Numbered from the stretch's first letter, positions 1-5,716 are shown. The stretch is 5,793 nt of DNA from Clostridia bacterium (GCA_029067255.1 JAIEEW010000089.1:1-5793), one strand, 5' to 3'. The notes: generated by a model not told the origin, from the letters alone. Made by a program: numbers and translations.

Positions 1-51
1 TTATCAATATAACATTTATTAAATTGATAGTACAGAGTAATGATTATTTAC

Positions 52-93
52 CCGTCATATTGAGCGAAGCGTAAGCGAAGTCGAAATATCTAA
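52..93 (+). repeat. Interspersed repeat, copy 1
   Basis: This 42-nt block, starting CCGTCATATTGAGCGAAGCG and ending TCGAAATATCTAA, recurs at 270-311 with a single mismatch (A at 78, G at 296). Its 3' half recurs again at about 386-402. No open reading frame covers it, and it contains no transposase or obvious terminal repeats. It looks like a short chromosomal repeat family of the kind scattered between genes in many Clostridia. Function is unknown. Confidence 0.8.
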
Positions 94-118
94 ATTCAAT
101 AGGATAACAATATAGACC

Positions 119-177
119 AGATTCTTCGATCTTAAAGCGGAAAGCCTGTCGTCATTGAATTAGATTCTTCGACAGGC
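119..177. repeat. Small inverted and direct repeats inside the left repeat cluster
   Basis: GCCTGTCG at 144-151 is perfectly complementary to CGACAGGC at 170-177, giving an 8-bp stem with an 18-nt loop. The 11-mer AGATTCTTCGA occurs at 119-129 and again at 162-172. The stretch looks like two overlapping partial copies of the interspersed repeat family in the opposite orientation to copy 1. No T-tract follows the stem, so this is not a typical terminator. Confidence 0.5.
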
Positions 178-190
178 TCAGAATGACGGG
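162..190 (-). repeat. Interspersed repeat, inverted diverged copy
   Basis: Read on the minus strand, this block begins CCCGTCATTCTGAGC and ends GAAGAATCT. It parallels the plus-strand copies (CCCGTCATATTGAGC ... GAAATATCT) but is shorter in the middle. It therefore appears to be a diverged member of the same family in reverse orientation. Its ATGACGGG end (183-190) can pair with CCCGTCAT at either 51-58 or 217-224. Confidence 0.6.
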
Positions 191-224
191 AGAGTATACA
201 GGTGAACTAAACTCTACCCGTCAT
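183..224. repeat. Imperfect hairpin, 13-bp stem with one bulge
   Basis: ATGACGGGAGAGT at 183-195 pairs with ACTCTACCCGTCAT at 211-224 with one bulged A at 216, leaving a 15-nt loop. Neither strand shows a clean run of T after the stem, so intrinsic termination is not well supported. It lies more than 200 nt beyond the 3' end of the minus-strand gene and could cap a long 3' tail of that transcript. That role is inference. Confidence 0.55.
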
Positions 225-269
225 TTGTTATGGTTATAAGAGATAGAATAAAAGAGTAATGCTATCCTA

Positions 270-311
270 CCGTCATATTGAGCGAAGCGTAAGCGGAGTC
301 GAAATATCTAA
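270..311 (+). repeat. Interspersed repeat, copy 2
   Basis: This is a 41/42 match to 52-93 in the same orientation, 218 bp downstream. Its tail continues as TCTAATATAAT and begins a further direct repeat, shared with about 389-430. Confidence 0.8.
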
Positions 312-430
312 TCTAATATAATCAGTATATTAAGTCCGACCGAAATCGGAGAGAAGCGCAGATTTCGCGTTTGGTCGGGAAATGAGAAGTCGAAATATCT
401 AATCTAATAAATATCAATATATAAGTCCGA
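298..430 (+). repeat. Imperfect direct repeat pair with 91-bp offset
   Basis: Segments 298-339 and 389-430 are both 42 nt. They start identically (GTCGAAATATCTAATCTAAT), diverge in an AT-rich middle, and both end AAGTCCGA. The arrangement looks like an old tandem duplication of the end of the interspersed repeat plus its flank. The second unit stops six bases short of the TAA stop codon of the minus-strand gene. Confidence 0.6.
336..378. repeat. Bulged hairpin between repeat copies 2 and 3
   Basis: CCGACC (336-341) pairs with GGTCGG (373-378), and GAAATC (342-347) pairs with GATTTC (361-366). A 6-nt one-sided bulge lies at 367-372 and the loop at 348-360. It sits just upstream of the partial repeat copy at 386, in the place where full-length copies carry CCGTCATATTGAGCG. 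It is downstream of the minus-strand gene, but no U-tract follows on that strand, so a terminator role is only possible. Confidence 0.5.
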
Positions 431-435
431 GAGTA

Positions 436-945
436 TTACTCGACAAAGACTTCCTTGAAGAGTATGAAATTCGGCGGGTTATATGTGAAAGTGAAAAAAC
501 AAACGACAATTACGGCTATTCCCACCAAAGCGATAACGTTCAGAAAAGGTCGTTGGGTGGTAGCGAAAATTCTGTAAGCGACGCAATATCCGAGTATAAT
601 AGATAGAATAAATATTGTGATGTCCATAGCGAGTACGGATTTGCCTATCGCCGACGTGTAGGAAAAGAATGCAAGCGGTATGACGACAATTACGGTGAGC
701 ATTGCAAAAAATGCCGCCACAGCGAAATTATTCGCGCCTTTCAGCAAGAAACTCCCAAACAGAAATATCAACATCATAGGCAGAAGAGCGAGTTTTATAT
801 GCTCCCATACGCTTTCGTTGGTAGCAAAAAACAGTCCTGCGATATAGTTGTTGCCCGTCCATTCGTATACGAAATGAAACAGCGAACCGAGCATAGTCGT
901 CAGTATTACGCCCAGCGCGGTGAATGCCTTTATATTTTTTGTCAT
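436..945 (-). CDS. Five-helix integral membrane protein, DUF6512-like
   Basis: The 169-residue protein is strongly hydrophobic, with about five predicted membrane helices at residues 8-27, 52-68, 74-98, 104-128 and 134-155. Loop 1 carries polar and aromatic residues (H24, E28 and the run N43-E44-S45-V-W47-E48-H49), and the C-terminus has a Tyr-Asn-Pro-Pro motif (155-158). The helix count, the NES-W-EH motif and the proline-rich tail match what I recall of DUF6512, a family of unknown function found mainly in Clostridia. This is recognition from memory, not a search. I chose the ATG at 945-943 because AGAAGGTG lies 4 nt upstream; an in-frame ATG at 978 would add 11 charged residues and has no such site. 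The gene is transcribed divergently from the MarR operon. Its promoter is unclear: the best candidate is a weak TATAAA-like box at 1011-1006 on the minus strand. No function can be assigned. Confidence 0.85.
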   Translation of the reverse strand: MTKNIKAFTALGVILTTMLGSLFHFVYEWTGNNYIAGLFFATNESVWEHIKLALLPMMLIFLFGSFLLKGANNFAVAAFFAMLTVIVVIPLAFFSYTSAIGKSVLAMDITIFILSIILGYCVAYRIFATTQRPFLNVIALVGIAVIVVCFFTFTYNPPNFILFKEVFVE

Positions 946-949
946 AATA

Positions 950-957
950 CACCTTCT
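950..957 (-). promoter_or_regulatory. Ribosome binding site that fixes the 945 start
   Basis: The minus strand reads AGAAGGTG here, with 6 nt between the AGG core and the ATG at 945. This spacing favours the 169-residue form over the longer reading frame from 978. Confidence 0.7.
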
Positions 958-1074
958 CGTATATATTATTCGTAACAATAAGCCTTTTATTTACGCTATT
1001 TCGGATTTATAAAAATACGAAAAGTTTTATTAAAAAAATCTTACGTTTTTTTGTAAAAAAGTCTGCTCAACTTG

Positions 1075-1103
1075 TTGACAATAAAAATTTAAGTACATAT
1101 AAT
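1075..1103 (+). promoter_or_regulatory. Consensus housekeeping sigma promoter of the MarR-ABC operon
   Basis: TTGACA at 1075-1080 and TATAAT at 1098-1103 match the sigma-70/sigma-A consensus at all twelve positions, with the optimal 17-bp spacer (1081-1097). AT-rich DNA lies further upstream. Transcription should start near 1110, giving a leader of about 38 nt. Such a strong promoter makes sense if a repressor normally keeps it silent. Confidence 0.92.
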
Positions 1104-1115
1104 AGTATCATATAT

Positions 1116-1133
1116 TTGTTAGACGTCTAACAA
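1116..1133. promoter_or_regulatory. Palindromic operator, probable MarR binding site
   Basis: TTGTTAGACGTCTAACAA is an 18-bp perfect palindrome without a spacer; symmetry breaks at the next pair (T1115/T1134). It lies about 13 bp after the -10 box, across positions +6 to +23 of the expected transcript, and ends 4 bp before the ribosome binding site. A bound dimer there would block promoter clearance. MarR dimers typically bind palindromes of about this size near their own promoters. Assigning it to the MarR gene that follows is inference from position. Confidence 0.82.
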
Positions 1134-1137
1134 TTCC

Positions 1138-1142
1138 GGAGG
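1138..1142 (+). promoter_or_regulatory. Ribosome binding site of the MarR gene
   Basis: GGAGG is followed by a 5-nt spacer and the ATG at 1148. It is a strong site directly beside the operator, so a bound repressor and the translation start region are only a few bases apart. Confidence 0.85.
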
Positions 1143-1147
1143 CGCGA

Positions 1148-1609
1148 ATGGAGAAATCCATAGGCTTTGAAATCAGATCTATAAGTAACCAAATAAAAAG
1201 ATATCTCAATTCTTTACCCGCTTTTCAGTCCAACGAAGTGAGAGGAATATACGGCTACGTAATAGGTTTTCTCTACAGAAATTCCGATAGAGATATTTTT
1301 CAGAAAGATATAGAAGAAGAGTTGTCGACGCGTAGATCGAGCGTAACGAATCTTCTAGGACAGATGGAGAAGTGCGGACTGATAGAAAGGCTTTCGGTCT
1401 GCGGCGACGGAAGATTGAAGAAAGTTGTGCTTACCGACAAGGCGATAGCAATGCAAAAGCAGATCGAGCAGGAAATAGCGGGAGTGGAAAATCAACTTTG
1501 CAAAGGACTTTCGCAAGGCGATAAAGAGAAACTTTTCGATCTACTGGCAAAAGTAAGGACAAACGTAGAAGAGTTTTCGGGGCGTAGGGACAGGACGCAG
1601 GAAACGTAA
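1148..1609 (+). CDS. MarR-family winged-helix transcriptional regulator
   Basis: The 153-residue protein has the usual MarR length and order: an N-terminal dimerisation helix (about 5-22), a helix 2 region (28-45), the helix-turn-helix (about 50-80, with the recognition helix near R62-E74 and its TRRSSVTNLLGQME segment), a wing at 82-95 with the characteristic D87-x-R89 pair, and C-terminal dimerisation helices (97-145). The wing leads into KKVVLTDKA, typical of the family. It probably acts as a dimer that represses its own operon through the palindrome at 1116-1133 and dissociates on binding a ligand. C76, C85 and C117 are present; redox sensing is possible but unsupported. The gene is first in the operon, 29 nt before the first ABC gene, which suggests it controls the exporter in response to its substrate. 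The start is fixed by GGAGG at 1138. Confidence 0.95.
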   Translation: MEKSIGFEIRSISNQIKRYLNSLPAFQSNEVRGIYGYVIGFLYRNSDRDIFQKDIEEELSTRRSSVTNLLGQMEKCGLIERLSVCGDGRLKKVVLTDKAIAMQKQIEQEIAGVENQLCKGLSQGDKEKLFDLLAKVRTNVEEFSGRRDRTQET

Positions 1610-1627
1610 ATATAAATGGGTATAAAC

Positions 1628-1635
1628 AAGAGGTG
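1628..1635 (+). promoter_or_regulatory. Ribosome binding site that fixes the 1639 start
   Basis: AAGAGGTG is 3 nt before the ATG at 1639, with 5 nt between the AGG core and the start. The alternative in-frame GTG at 1633 lies inside this site, so it cannot be the start that the site serves. Confidence 0.8.
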
Positions 1636-1638
1636 TGT

Positions 1639-3393
1639 ATGATAAAGAAACTGGCAAAGAGTATAAGAGAGTTTAAGAAGGCGTCGATACTGTCGCCGTT
1701 GTTTGTTACGCTTGAAGTCGCTTTGGAATGCATACTGCCATGGTACATGGTAGTTATGCTTGAATCCATTCAAAGTAATAATTCTATCAACAATATTGTT
1801 ACGCATGGTTTGATTTTGCTTGTACTAGCGGGACTTTCTCTGTTGTTTGGAATACTTTCAGGAGTGTTTGCGGCTACCGCGGCTGCAGGTTTTGCGAGAA
1901 ATTTGAGAAAGGATATGTACTATAGAGTTCAGGGCTTTGCATTTTCGAATATAGACAAATTTTCCGCGCCGTCTTTGGTTACAAGAATGACTACCGACGT
2001 AGCCAACGTGCAAATGTCGTATATGATGATCATAAGAGTTGCTGTTAGGGCGCCGATTATGCTTGTATTTTCATTTATAATGGCATTTACTATAAACACT
2101 AAAGTCGCTTGGATTTTCTTAATCACCGTGCCTGTACTAGCCATCGCTTTGTTATGTATTTTCAGATTTGTTGATCCGATATTCAACAAAGTATTTAAGA
2201 AATATGACGCAATGAACGAGTCTGTACAGGAAAATATAAAAGGTATAAGGGTTGTTAAATCATACGTTAGAGATGAGTACGAAAACAAGAAGTTTGCAGC
2301 AACTGCCCATAACGTAAGAAAAGATTTCTTGAAAGGGGAAAAATTGATAGCGCTTTCAGGACCAGTAATGCAGTTTTGTATGTGGTTTTCAATACTTATG
2401 ATATGTTTTTTGGGCGCTAAGATCGGCGCGCAGGAAGGCAATGAGAACACTGCAAACGAGATTTCTTCGCTCATAGTATACGCTACTCAAATACTTTCTT
2501 CGCTTATGATGTTGAGCATGATAATGGTTATGATTTCCATATCTAAATCGTCGGCTAAGCGTATAGTAGAAGTACTTGAAGAAGAAAGCGATTTGCATAA
2601 TCCTGAAAATCCCGTCTACGAAGTTAAAAACGGCGACGTAAGATTTGAAGACGTGGAATTCAAATACGATTTAAAAGCGGAAAGAAGGGCGCTCAAAGGC
2701 GTCAATCTTGATATCAAATCGGGCGAAACCGTAGGAATACTCGGCGGTACGGGAAGCAGCAAGACATCGCTTGTAAATCTTATTCCCAGACTCTACGACG
2801 CTACGGGCGGACACGTCTTTGTCGGCGGAAGAAACGTCAAAGAATACGATTTGGATACATTGCGTAATCAAGTCGCGGTTGTCTTGCAAAAGAACGTGCT
2901 TTTCTCGGGTACGATAAAAGAAAATCTGCGCTGGGGTAATCCCGACGCAAGCGACGAAGATTTGGAAAGAGTATGTCGCCTGGCGCAGGCTCACGAATTT
3001 ATAATGGGATTCCCTGATAAATACGATACGTTTATCGAACAGGGCGGTTCCAATGTGTCCGGCGGACAGAAGCAAAGACTTTGTATCGCGAGAGCGCTTC
3101 TAAAAAAGCCGAAGATTCTTATACTCGACGATTCAACGAGCGCAGTCGACACAAAGACAGACGCTTTAATAAGACAGGCGTTTAAGGAAGAGATTCCGGA
3201 TACTACGAAGTTTATCATCGCGCAAAGGGTGGCTTCCGTTCAAGAAGCGGATAAGATAGTAGTAATGGACGGCGGAAGCGTCGCGGACATAGGTACGCAT
3301 GAAGAATTGCTTGCGCGTAATCCGATTTATCAAGAGGTGTACTACTCTCAAAACAAGGCAAATAACGACAAGGAGAATGAGATCGGTGAATAA
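1639..3393 (+). CDS. Heterodimeric ABC exporter half, degenerate ATP-site subunit
   Basis: The 584-residue protein has an N-terminal six-helix type I exporter domain (about 15-315) and a C-terminal nucleotide-binding domain (about 330-575). Visible motifs are Walker A at 369-376 (GGTGSSKT, with Ser374 where the usual Gly stands), Q-loop Q417, a canonical signature VSGGQ at 473-477, Walker B ending D497, a D-loop SAVD and the H-loop. The catalytic Glu is replaced by Asp498 and the switch His by Gln529. This is the pattern of the TM287, EfrC and LmrC type subunit, whose own Walker motifs form the non-hydrolysing site while its signature completes the active site of the partner. It should work in the cytoplasmic membrane as a heterodimer with the product of the next gene, which overlaps it by 8 nt. 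The cargo is unknown; drugs, lipids or peptides are possible. A GTG at 1633 would add two residues. Confidence 0.95.
   Translation: MIKKLAKSIREFKKASILSPLFVTLEVALECILPWYMVVMLESIQSNNSINNIVTHGLILLVLAGLSLLFGILSGVFAATAAAGFARNLRKDMYYRVQGFAFSNIDKFSAPSLVTRMTTDVANVQMSYMMIIRVAVRAPIMLVFSFIMAFTINTKVAWIFLITVPVLAIALLCIFRFVDPIFNKVFKKYDAMNESVQENIKGIRVVKSYVRDEYENKKFAATAHNVRKDFLKGEKLIALSGPVMQFCMWFSILMICFLGAKIGAQEGNENTANEISSLIVYATQILSSLMMLSMIMVMISISKSSAKRIVEVLEEESDLHNPENPVYEVKNGDVRFEDVEFKYDLKAERRALKGVNLDIKSGETVGILGGTGSSKTSLVNLIPRLYDATGGHVFVGGRNVKEYDLDTLRNQVAVVLQKNVLFSGTIKENLRWGNPDASDEDLERVCRLAQAHEFIMGFPDKYDTFIEQGGSNVSGGQKQRLCIARALLKKPKILILDDSTSAVDTKTDALIRQAFKEEIPDTTKFIIAQRVASVQEADKIVVMDGGSVADIGTHEELLARNPIYQEVYYSQNKANNDKENEIGE
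3370..3375 (+). promoter_or_regulatory. Ribosome binding site for the second ABC gene
   Basis: AAGGAG lies inside the end of the first ABC gene. It is 10 nt before a GTG at 3386 but only 1 nt before an in-frame ATG at 3377, which is too close for initiation. It therefore supports the GTG start and translational coupling. Confidence 0.6.
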
Positions 3394-5335
3394 GAATAAT
3401 ATCAGAAATCAAGGCAAACCGAGCGTAATGTCTTTGCTTGGCAGATTGCTTAAATTTATGTTCAAATATTACAAAATTCAACTCATTGTCGTAGCAGTGT
3501 GCATAATGTTCAACTCGGTTGCCGCAATAAGTTCGTCTATATTTTTGCAAAAACTTATAGCCGACGTTATTGAACCTGCCGTAGGAAATTCTTCGCGTGG
3601 AATCATCGGAGTTGGATGGGAGTCTGTAAAAGATTCGCTATACAAAATCATAGCCGCAATGGCGGGTGTGTATGCAGTTGGACTAATATGTTCGTTTATT
3701 TACAATAGACTTATGGCTATAGTAACGCAAGGATTTTTGTACCATCTTAGACGCGATATGTTTGAGAAAATGCAATCCCTTCCTATAAGATATTTTGATA
3801 CGCACACACACGGCGACATTATGAGTTGCTATACTAACGACGTTGATGCTATAAGACAGTTGATTTCACAAAGTTTGCCGCAAGCCTTTGCCGCAGCGGT
3901 TGCAATGATTGTATTGTTTGTAACAATGCTATCTTTCAGTATTTGGCTTACGATAGTAGTAATGTTAGGCGTTCTTGTAATGTTGCTTATTACAAAGAAG
4001 ATAGGCGGAAACAGCGCAAAATACTTTATAAAACAACAACGTTCAGTAGGTAAGACCGAAGGCTTTGTTGAAGAGATGATGAACGGACAGAAGGTGATAA
4101 AAGTATTCTGTCATGAAGAACAGTCAAAAGCAGACTTCGACGCTATTAACGATAGGCTTTTTAAAGATAGTGAAAGCGCAAACAGATTTGGTAATATTCT
4201 AATGCCGATACTGGGAAATATTGGTTATGTACTTTACGTTATTGTCGCTATTGTTGGGGGAGTATTAGTGCTATACAATGTTCCAAATCTTTCGCTTACC
4301 GGACTTGCCGCTACTGGCGTTGAGATGAGCATTATCATTTCTTTCTTAAATATGAGCAGACAGTTTTGCTTTAATATAAGTCAGGTTTCTTCGCAGATAA
4401 ATGCGGTAGTAATGGCGACGGCAGGCGCGGCAAGAATTTTCGAACTGCTTGACCAGACGTCTGAAACGGACGACGGCTACGTTACGCTTGTCAATGCGAA
4501 GGACGACGGCAACGGCGGACTTTGCGAAAGCGAAGAGCGTACGGGAGTATGGGCTTGGAAACACCCGCACAAGGCAGAAGGAACGATAACGTATGAAAGA
4601 CTTAGCGGCGATATCGAACTCAACGAAGTGGATTTCGGTTACGTTGAAAACAAGATAGTTCTGCATGACGTAACTATTCACGCGCATCCAGGACAGAAAG
4701 TCGCTTTCGTAGGCGCGACAGGCGCGGGCAAAACGACGATCACAAACCTTATCAACAGGTTTTACGATATAGCCGACGGAAAGATAAGATATGACGGTAT
4801 AAATATCAATAAAATCAAAAAAGACGATTTGCGCAGATCGCTGGGAATAGTCTTGCAAGATACCAACCTTTTTACAGGTACGATAATGGACAATATCCGT
4901 TACGGAAGACTTGACGCTACTGACGAAGAATGTATTGCGGCGGCTAAACTTGCCAACGCGGATGATTTCATTACGCGTTTGCCGGGCGGTTATTCGACAA
5001 TGCTTACGGGAGACGGGGCAAATTTGTCGCAGGGGCAGAAGCAGTTGCTCTCTATTGCAAGAGCGGCGGTAGCCGACGCTCCGGTAATGATACTCGATGA
5101 AGCGACGTCTTCGATAGATACAAGAACGGAAGCGCTTGTTCAGCAAGGTATGGATAGACTTATGGAAGGCAGGACGGTATTTGTTATCGCGCACAGACTT
5201 TCCACCGTACAGAATTCTGACGTGATTATAGTTTTGGATCACGGCAGAATAATCGAAAAGGGCAGTCATGACGAACTTATCGCGCAGAAAGGTCAGTATT
5301 ACCAACTCTATACCGGCGCGTTTGAGTTAGAGTAG
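3386..5335 (+). CDS. Heterodimeric ABC exporter half, catalytic ATP-site subunit
   Basis: The 649-residue protein has a six-helix exporter domain (about 30-345), a linker (about 356-408) and a nucleotide-binding domain (about 410-645). Motifs are A-loop Y419, Walker A GATGAGKT at 443-450, Q-loop Q491, signature LSQGQ at 547-551 (Gln549 where Gly is usual), Walker B ending D571 with catalytic E572, and H-loop H603. This is the TM288, EfrD and LmrD type subunit. Its Walker motifs pair with the intact signature of the partner to make the hydrolysing site, and its own altered signature faces the degenerate site. The linker of about 50 residues contains WAWKHPH at 389-395, a motif I recall from related clostridial exporters. 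I chose the GTG at 3386, which overlaps the previous stop by 8 nt (GTGAATAA). ATG at 3377 or 3428 are alternatives that change the N-terminus by 3 to 14 residues. The open frame extends back to 3299, but that part lies within the previous gene and has no ribosome binding site. Confidence 0.94.
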   Translation: MNKNNIRNQGKPSVMSLLGRLLKFMFKYYKIQLIVVAVCIMFNSVAAISSSIFLQKLIADVIEPAVGNSSRGIIGVGWESVKDSLYKIIAAMAGVYAVGLICSFIYNRLMAIVTQGFLYHLRRDMFEKMQSLPIRYFDTHTHGDIMSCYTNDVDAIRQLISQSLPQAFAAAVAMIVLFVTMLSFSIWLTIVVMLGVLVMLLITKKIGGNSAKYFIKQQRSVGKTEGFVEEMMNGQKVIKVFCHEEQSKADFDAINDRLFKDSESANRFGNILMPILGNIGYVLYVIVAIVGGVLVLYNVPNLSLTGLAATGVEMSIIISFLNMSRQFCFNISQVSSQINAVVMATAGAARIFELLDQTSETDDGYVTLVNAKDDGNGGLCESEERTGVWAWKHPHKAEGTITYERLSGDIELNEVDFGYVENKIVLHDVTIHAHPGQKVAFVGATGAGKTTITNLINRFYDIADGKIRYDGININKIKKDDLRRSLGIVLQDTNLFTGTIMDNIRYGRLDATDEECIAAAKLANADDFITRLPGGYSTMLTGDGANLSQGQKQLLSIARAAVADAPVMILDEATSSIDTRTEALVQQGMDRLMEGRTVFVIAHRLSTVQNSDVIIVLDHGRIIEKGSHDELIAQKGQYYQLYTGAFELE

Positions 5336-5340
5336 GGTTT

Positions 5341-5501
5341 GTTCGGCGGATAAGCAAAAAGGCGGTATTAAGGCGAATCTTTTCCGCCGATATACATTTT
5401 TCTCGCGCGTCAACGTACATCCAGTACGAGACGGTTCGAAAAATGTATATCGACGAAAAATCTAACACCTTACTTACCGCCTTTTTGCTTATCCGCCGAA
5501 C
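5341..5501. repeat. Long imperfect palindrome (about 161 bp) after the ABC operon
   Basis: The outer arms 5341-5367 and 5475-5501 are a perfect 27-bp inverted repeat. TAAGG at 5369-5373 pairs with CCTTA at 5468-5472, the next stretch pairs imperfectly, and 5388-5401 pairs perfectly with 5439-5452 (14 bp). The 37-nt tip contains a small hairpin: CGTC/GACG at 5408-5411 and 5430-5433, and CGTAC/GTACG at 5414-5418 and 5424-5428. The left arm is an inverted copy of the repeat at 5452-5528. The element starts 5 nt after the ABC stop codon, so the operon mRNA would end in, or run through, a very stable hairpin. No U-tract follows its base, so it is not a standard intrinsic terminator. A protective 3' cap or a MITE-like element are alternatives. 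Confidence 0.85.
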
Positions 5502-5528
5502 TAGGGGGGATAGTAATACTTTTGCCAA
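5452..5528 (+). repeat. 77-nt direct repeat, copy 1
   Basis: This segment starts GACGAAAAATCTAAC, contains ACCGCCTTTTTGCTTATCCG at 5476-5495 and a run of six G at 5504-5509. It is identical over all 77 nt to 5717-5793, 265 bp downstream. The match ends on the left at C5451 versus A5716. Its first half is the right arm of the long palindrome. Confidence 0.95.
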
Positions 5529-5555
5529 ATCTATATAATAAAGATTCCAACATCA

Positions 5556-5616
5556 GTTGGGCAGAGAAAGAAAATTCATAATATGTAGAATAATGGATTT
5601 GCTTACTCTACCCAAC
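5556..5616. repeat. 11-bp inverted repeat with one mismatch, between repeat copies
   Basis: GTTGGGCAGAG at 5556-5566 pairs with CTCTACCCAAC at 5606-5616 except for one C-A mismatch, enclosing a 39-nt AT-rich interval. It sits between copies of the downstream repeat. No convincing coding sequence is present: the only ATG frame nearby (5593) gives 19 residues and has no ribosome binding site. Confidence 0.45.
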
Positions 5617-5650
5617 AAAAGGTACGGGGGACTTTTTCTTGTATTACCTT

Positions 5651-5702
5651 GACAAAAAATCTACCATTTTCTTTTTTGACTTTTTACCTTATCCGCCGAA
5701 CT
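5651..5702 (+). repeat. Diverged copy of the downstream repeat
   Basis: The segment begins GACAAAAAATCTACC and ends CTTATCCGCCGAACT (15 nt identical to 5488-5502). Its middle is T-rich and diverged from the corresponding part of 5452-5502, with about one inserted base. It lacks the G-run tail of the other two direct copies. Confidence 0.65.
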
Positions 5703-5716
5703 GGAGAGTGAAATAA

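Noticed and set aside
51..430. CRISPR array
   Set aside because: The repeats are irregularly spaced, occur in both orientations, and there are no uniform spacers or cas genes.
4454..4463. CAGACGTCTG palindrome resembling the core of the MarR operator
   Set aside because: Only the central AGACGTCT is shared, it lies within coding sequence far from any promoter, and a 10-bp palindrome is expected by chance.
4346..5305. A 319-codon open frame on the minus strand
   Set aside because: It lies wholly antisense to the second ABC gene, has Arg/Tyr/Ser-rich low-complexity content typical of a shadow frame, shows no domain, and has no good ribosome binding site.
5341..5390. Classical intrinsic terminator just after the ABC operon
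   Set aside because: A short stem (5343-5350 with 5383-5390) exists, but its loop is 32 nt and the T-run at 5397-5401 does not directly follow the stem. The competing long palindrome is much stronger.
5341..5501. MITE with target-site duplication
   Set aside because: TAGGG occurs near both ends (5333-5337 and 5502-5506), but on the left it is separated from the arm by three bases and forms part of the stop codon, so a real duplication is not supported.
5277..5528. An 83-codon minus-strand frame across the palindrome
   Set aside because: It overlaps the ABC 3' end and runs through repeat sequence on both palindrome arms. There is no recognisable protein feature, so it is probably chance.
5529..5540. 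TATAAT at 5534-5539 as a promoter in the downstream repeats
   Set aside because: No acceptable -35 box lies 16-18 bp upstream and no gene follows within the window.
5593..5652. A 19-residue ATG frame between the downstream repeats
   Set aside because: There is no ribosome binding site, the frame is very short and nothing suggests conservation.
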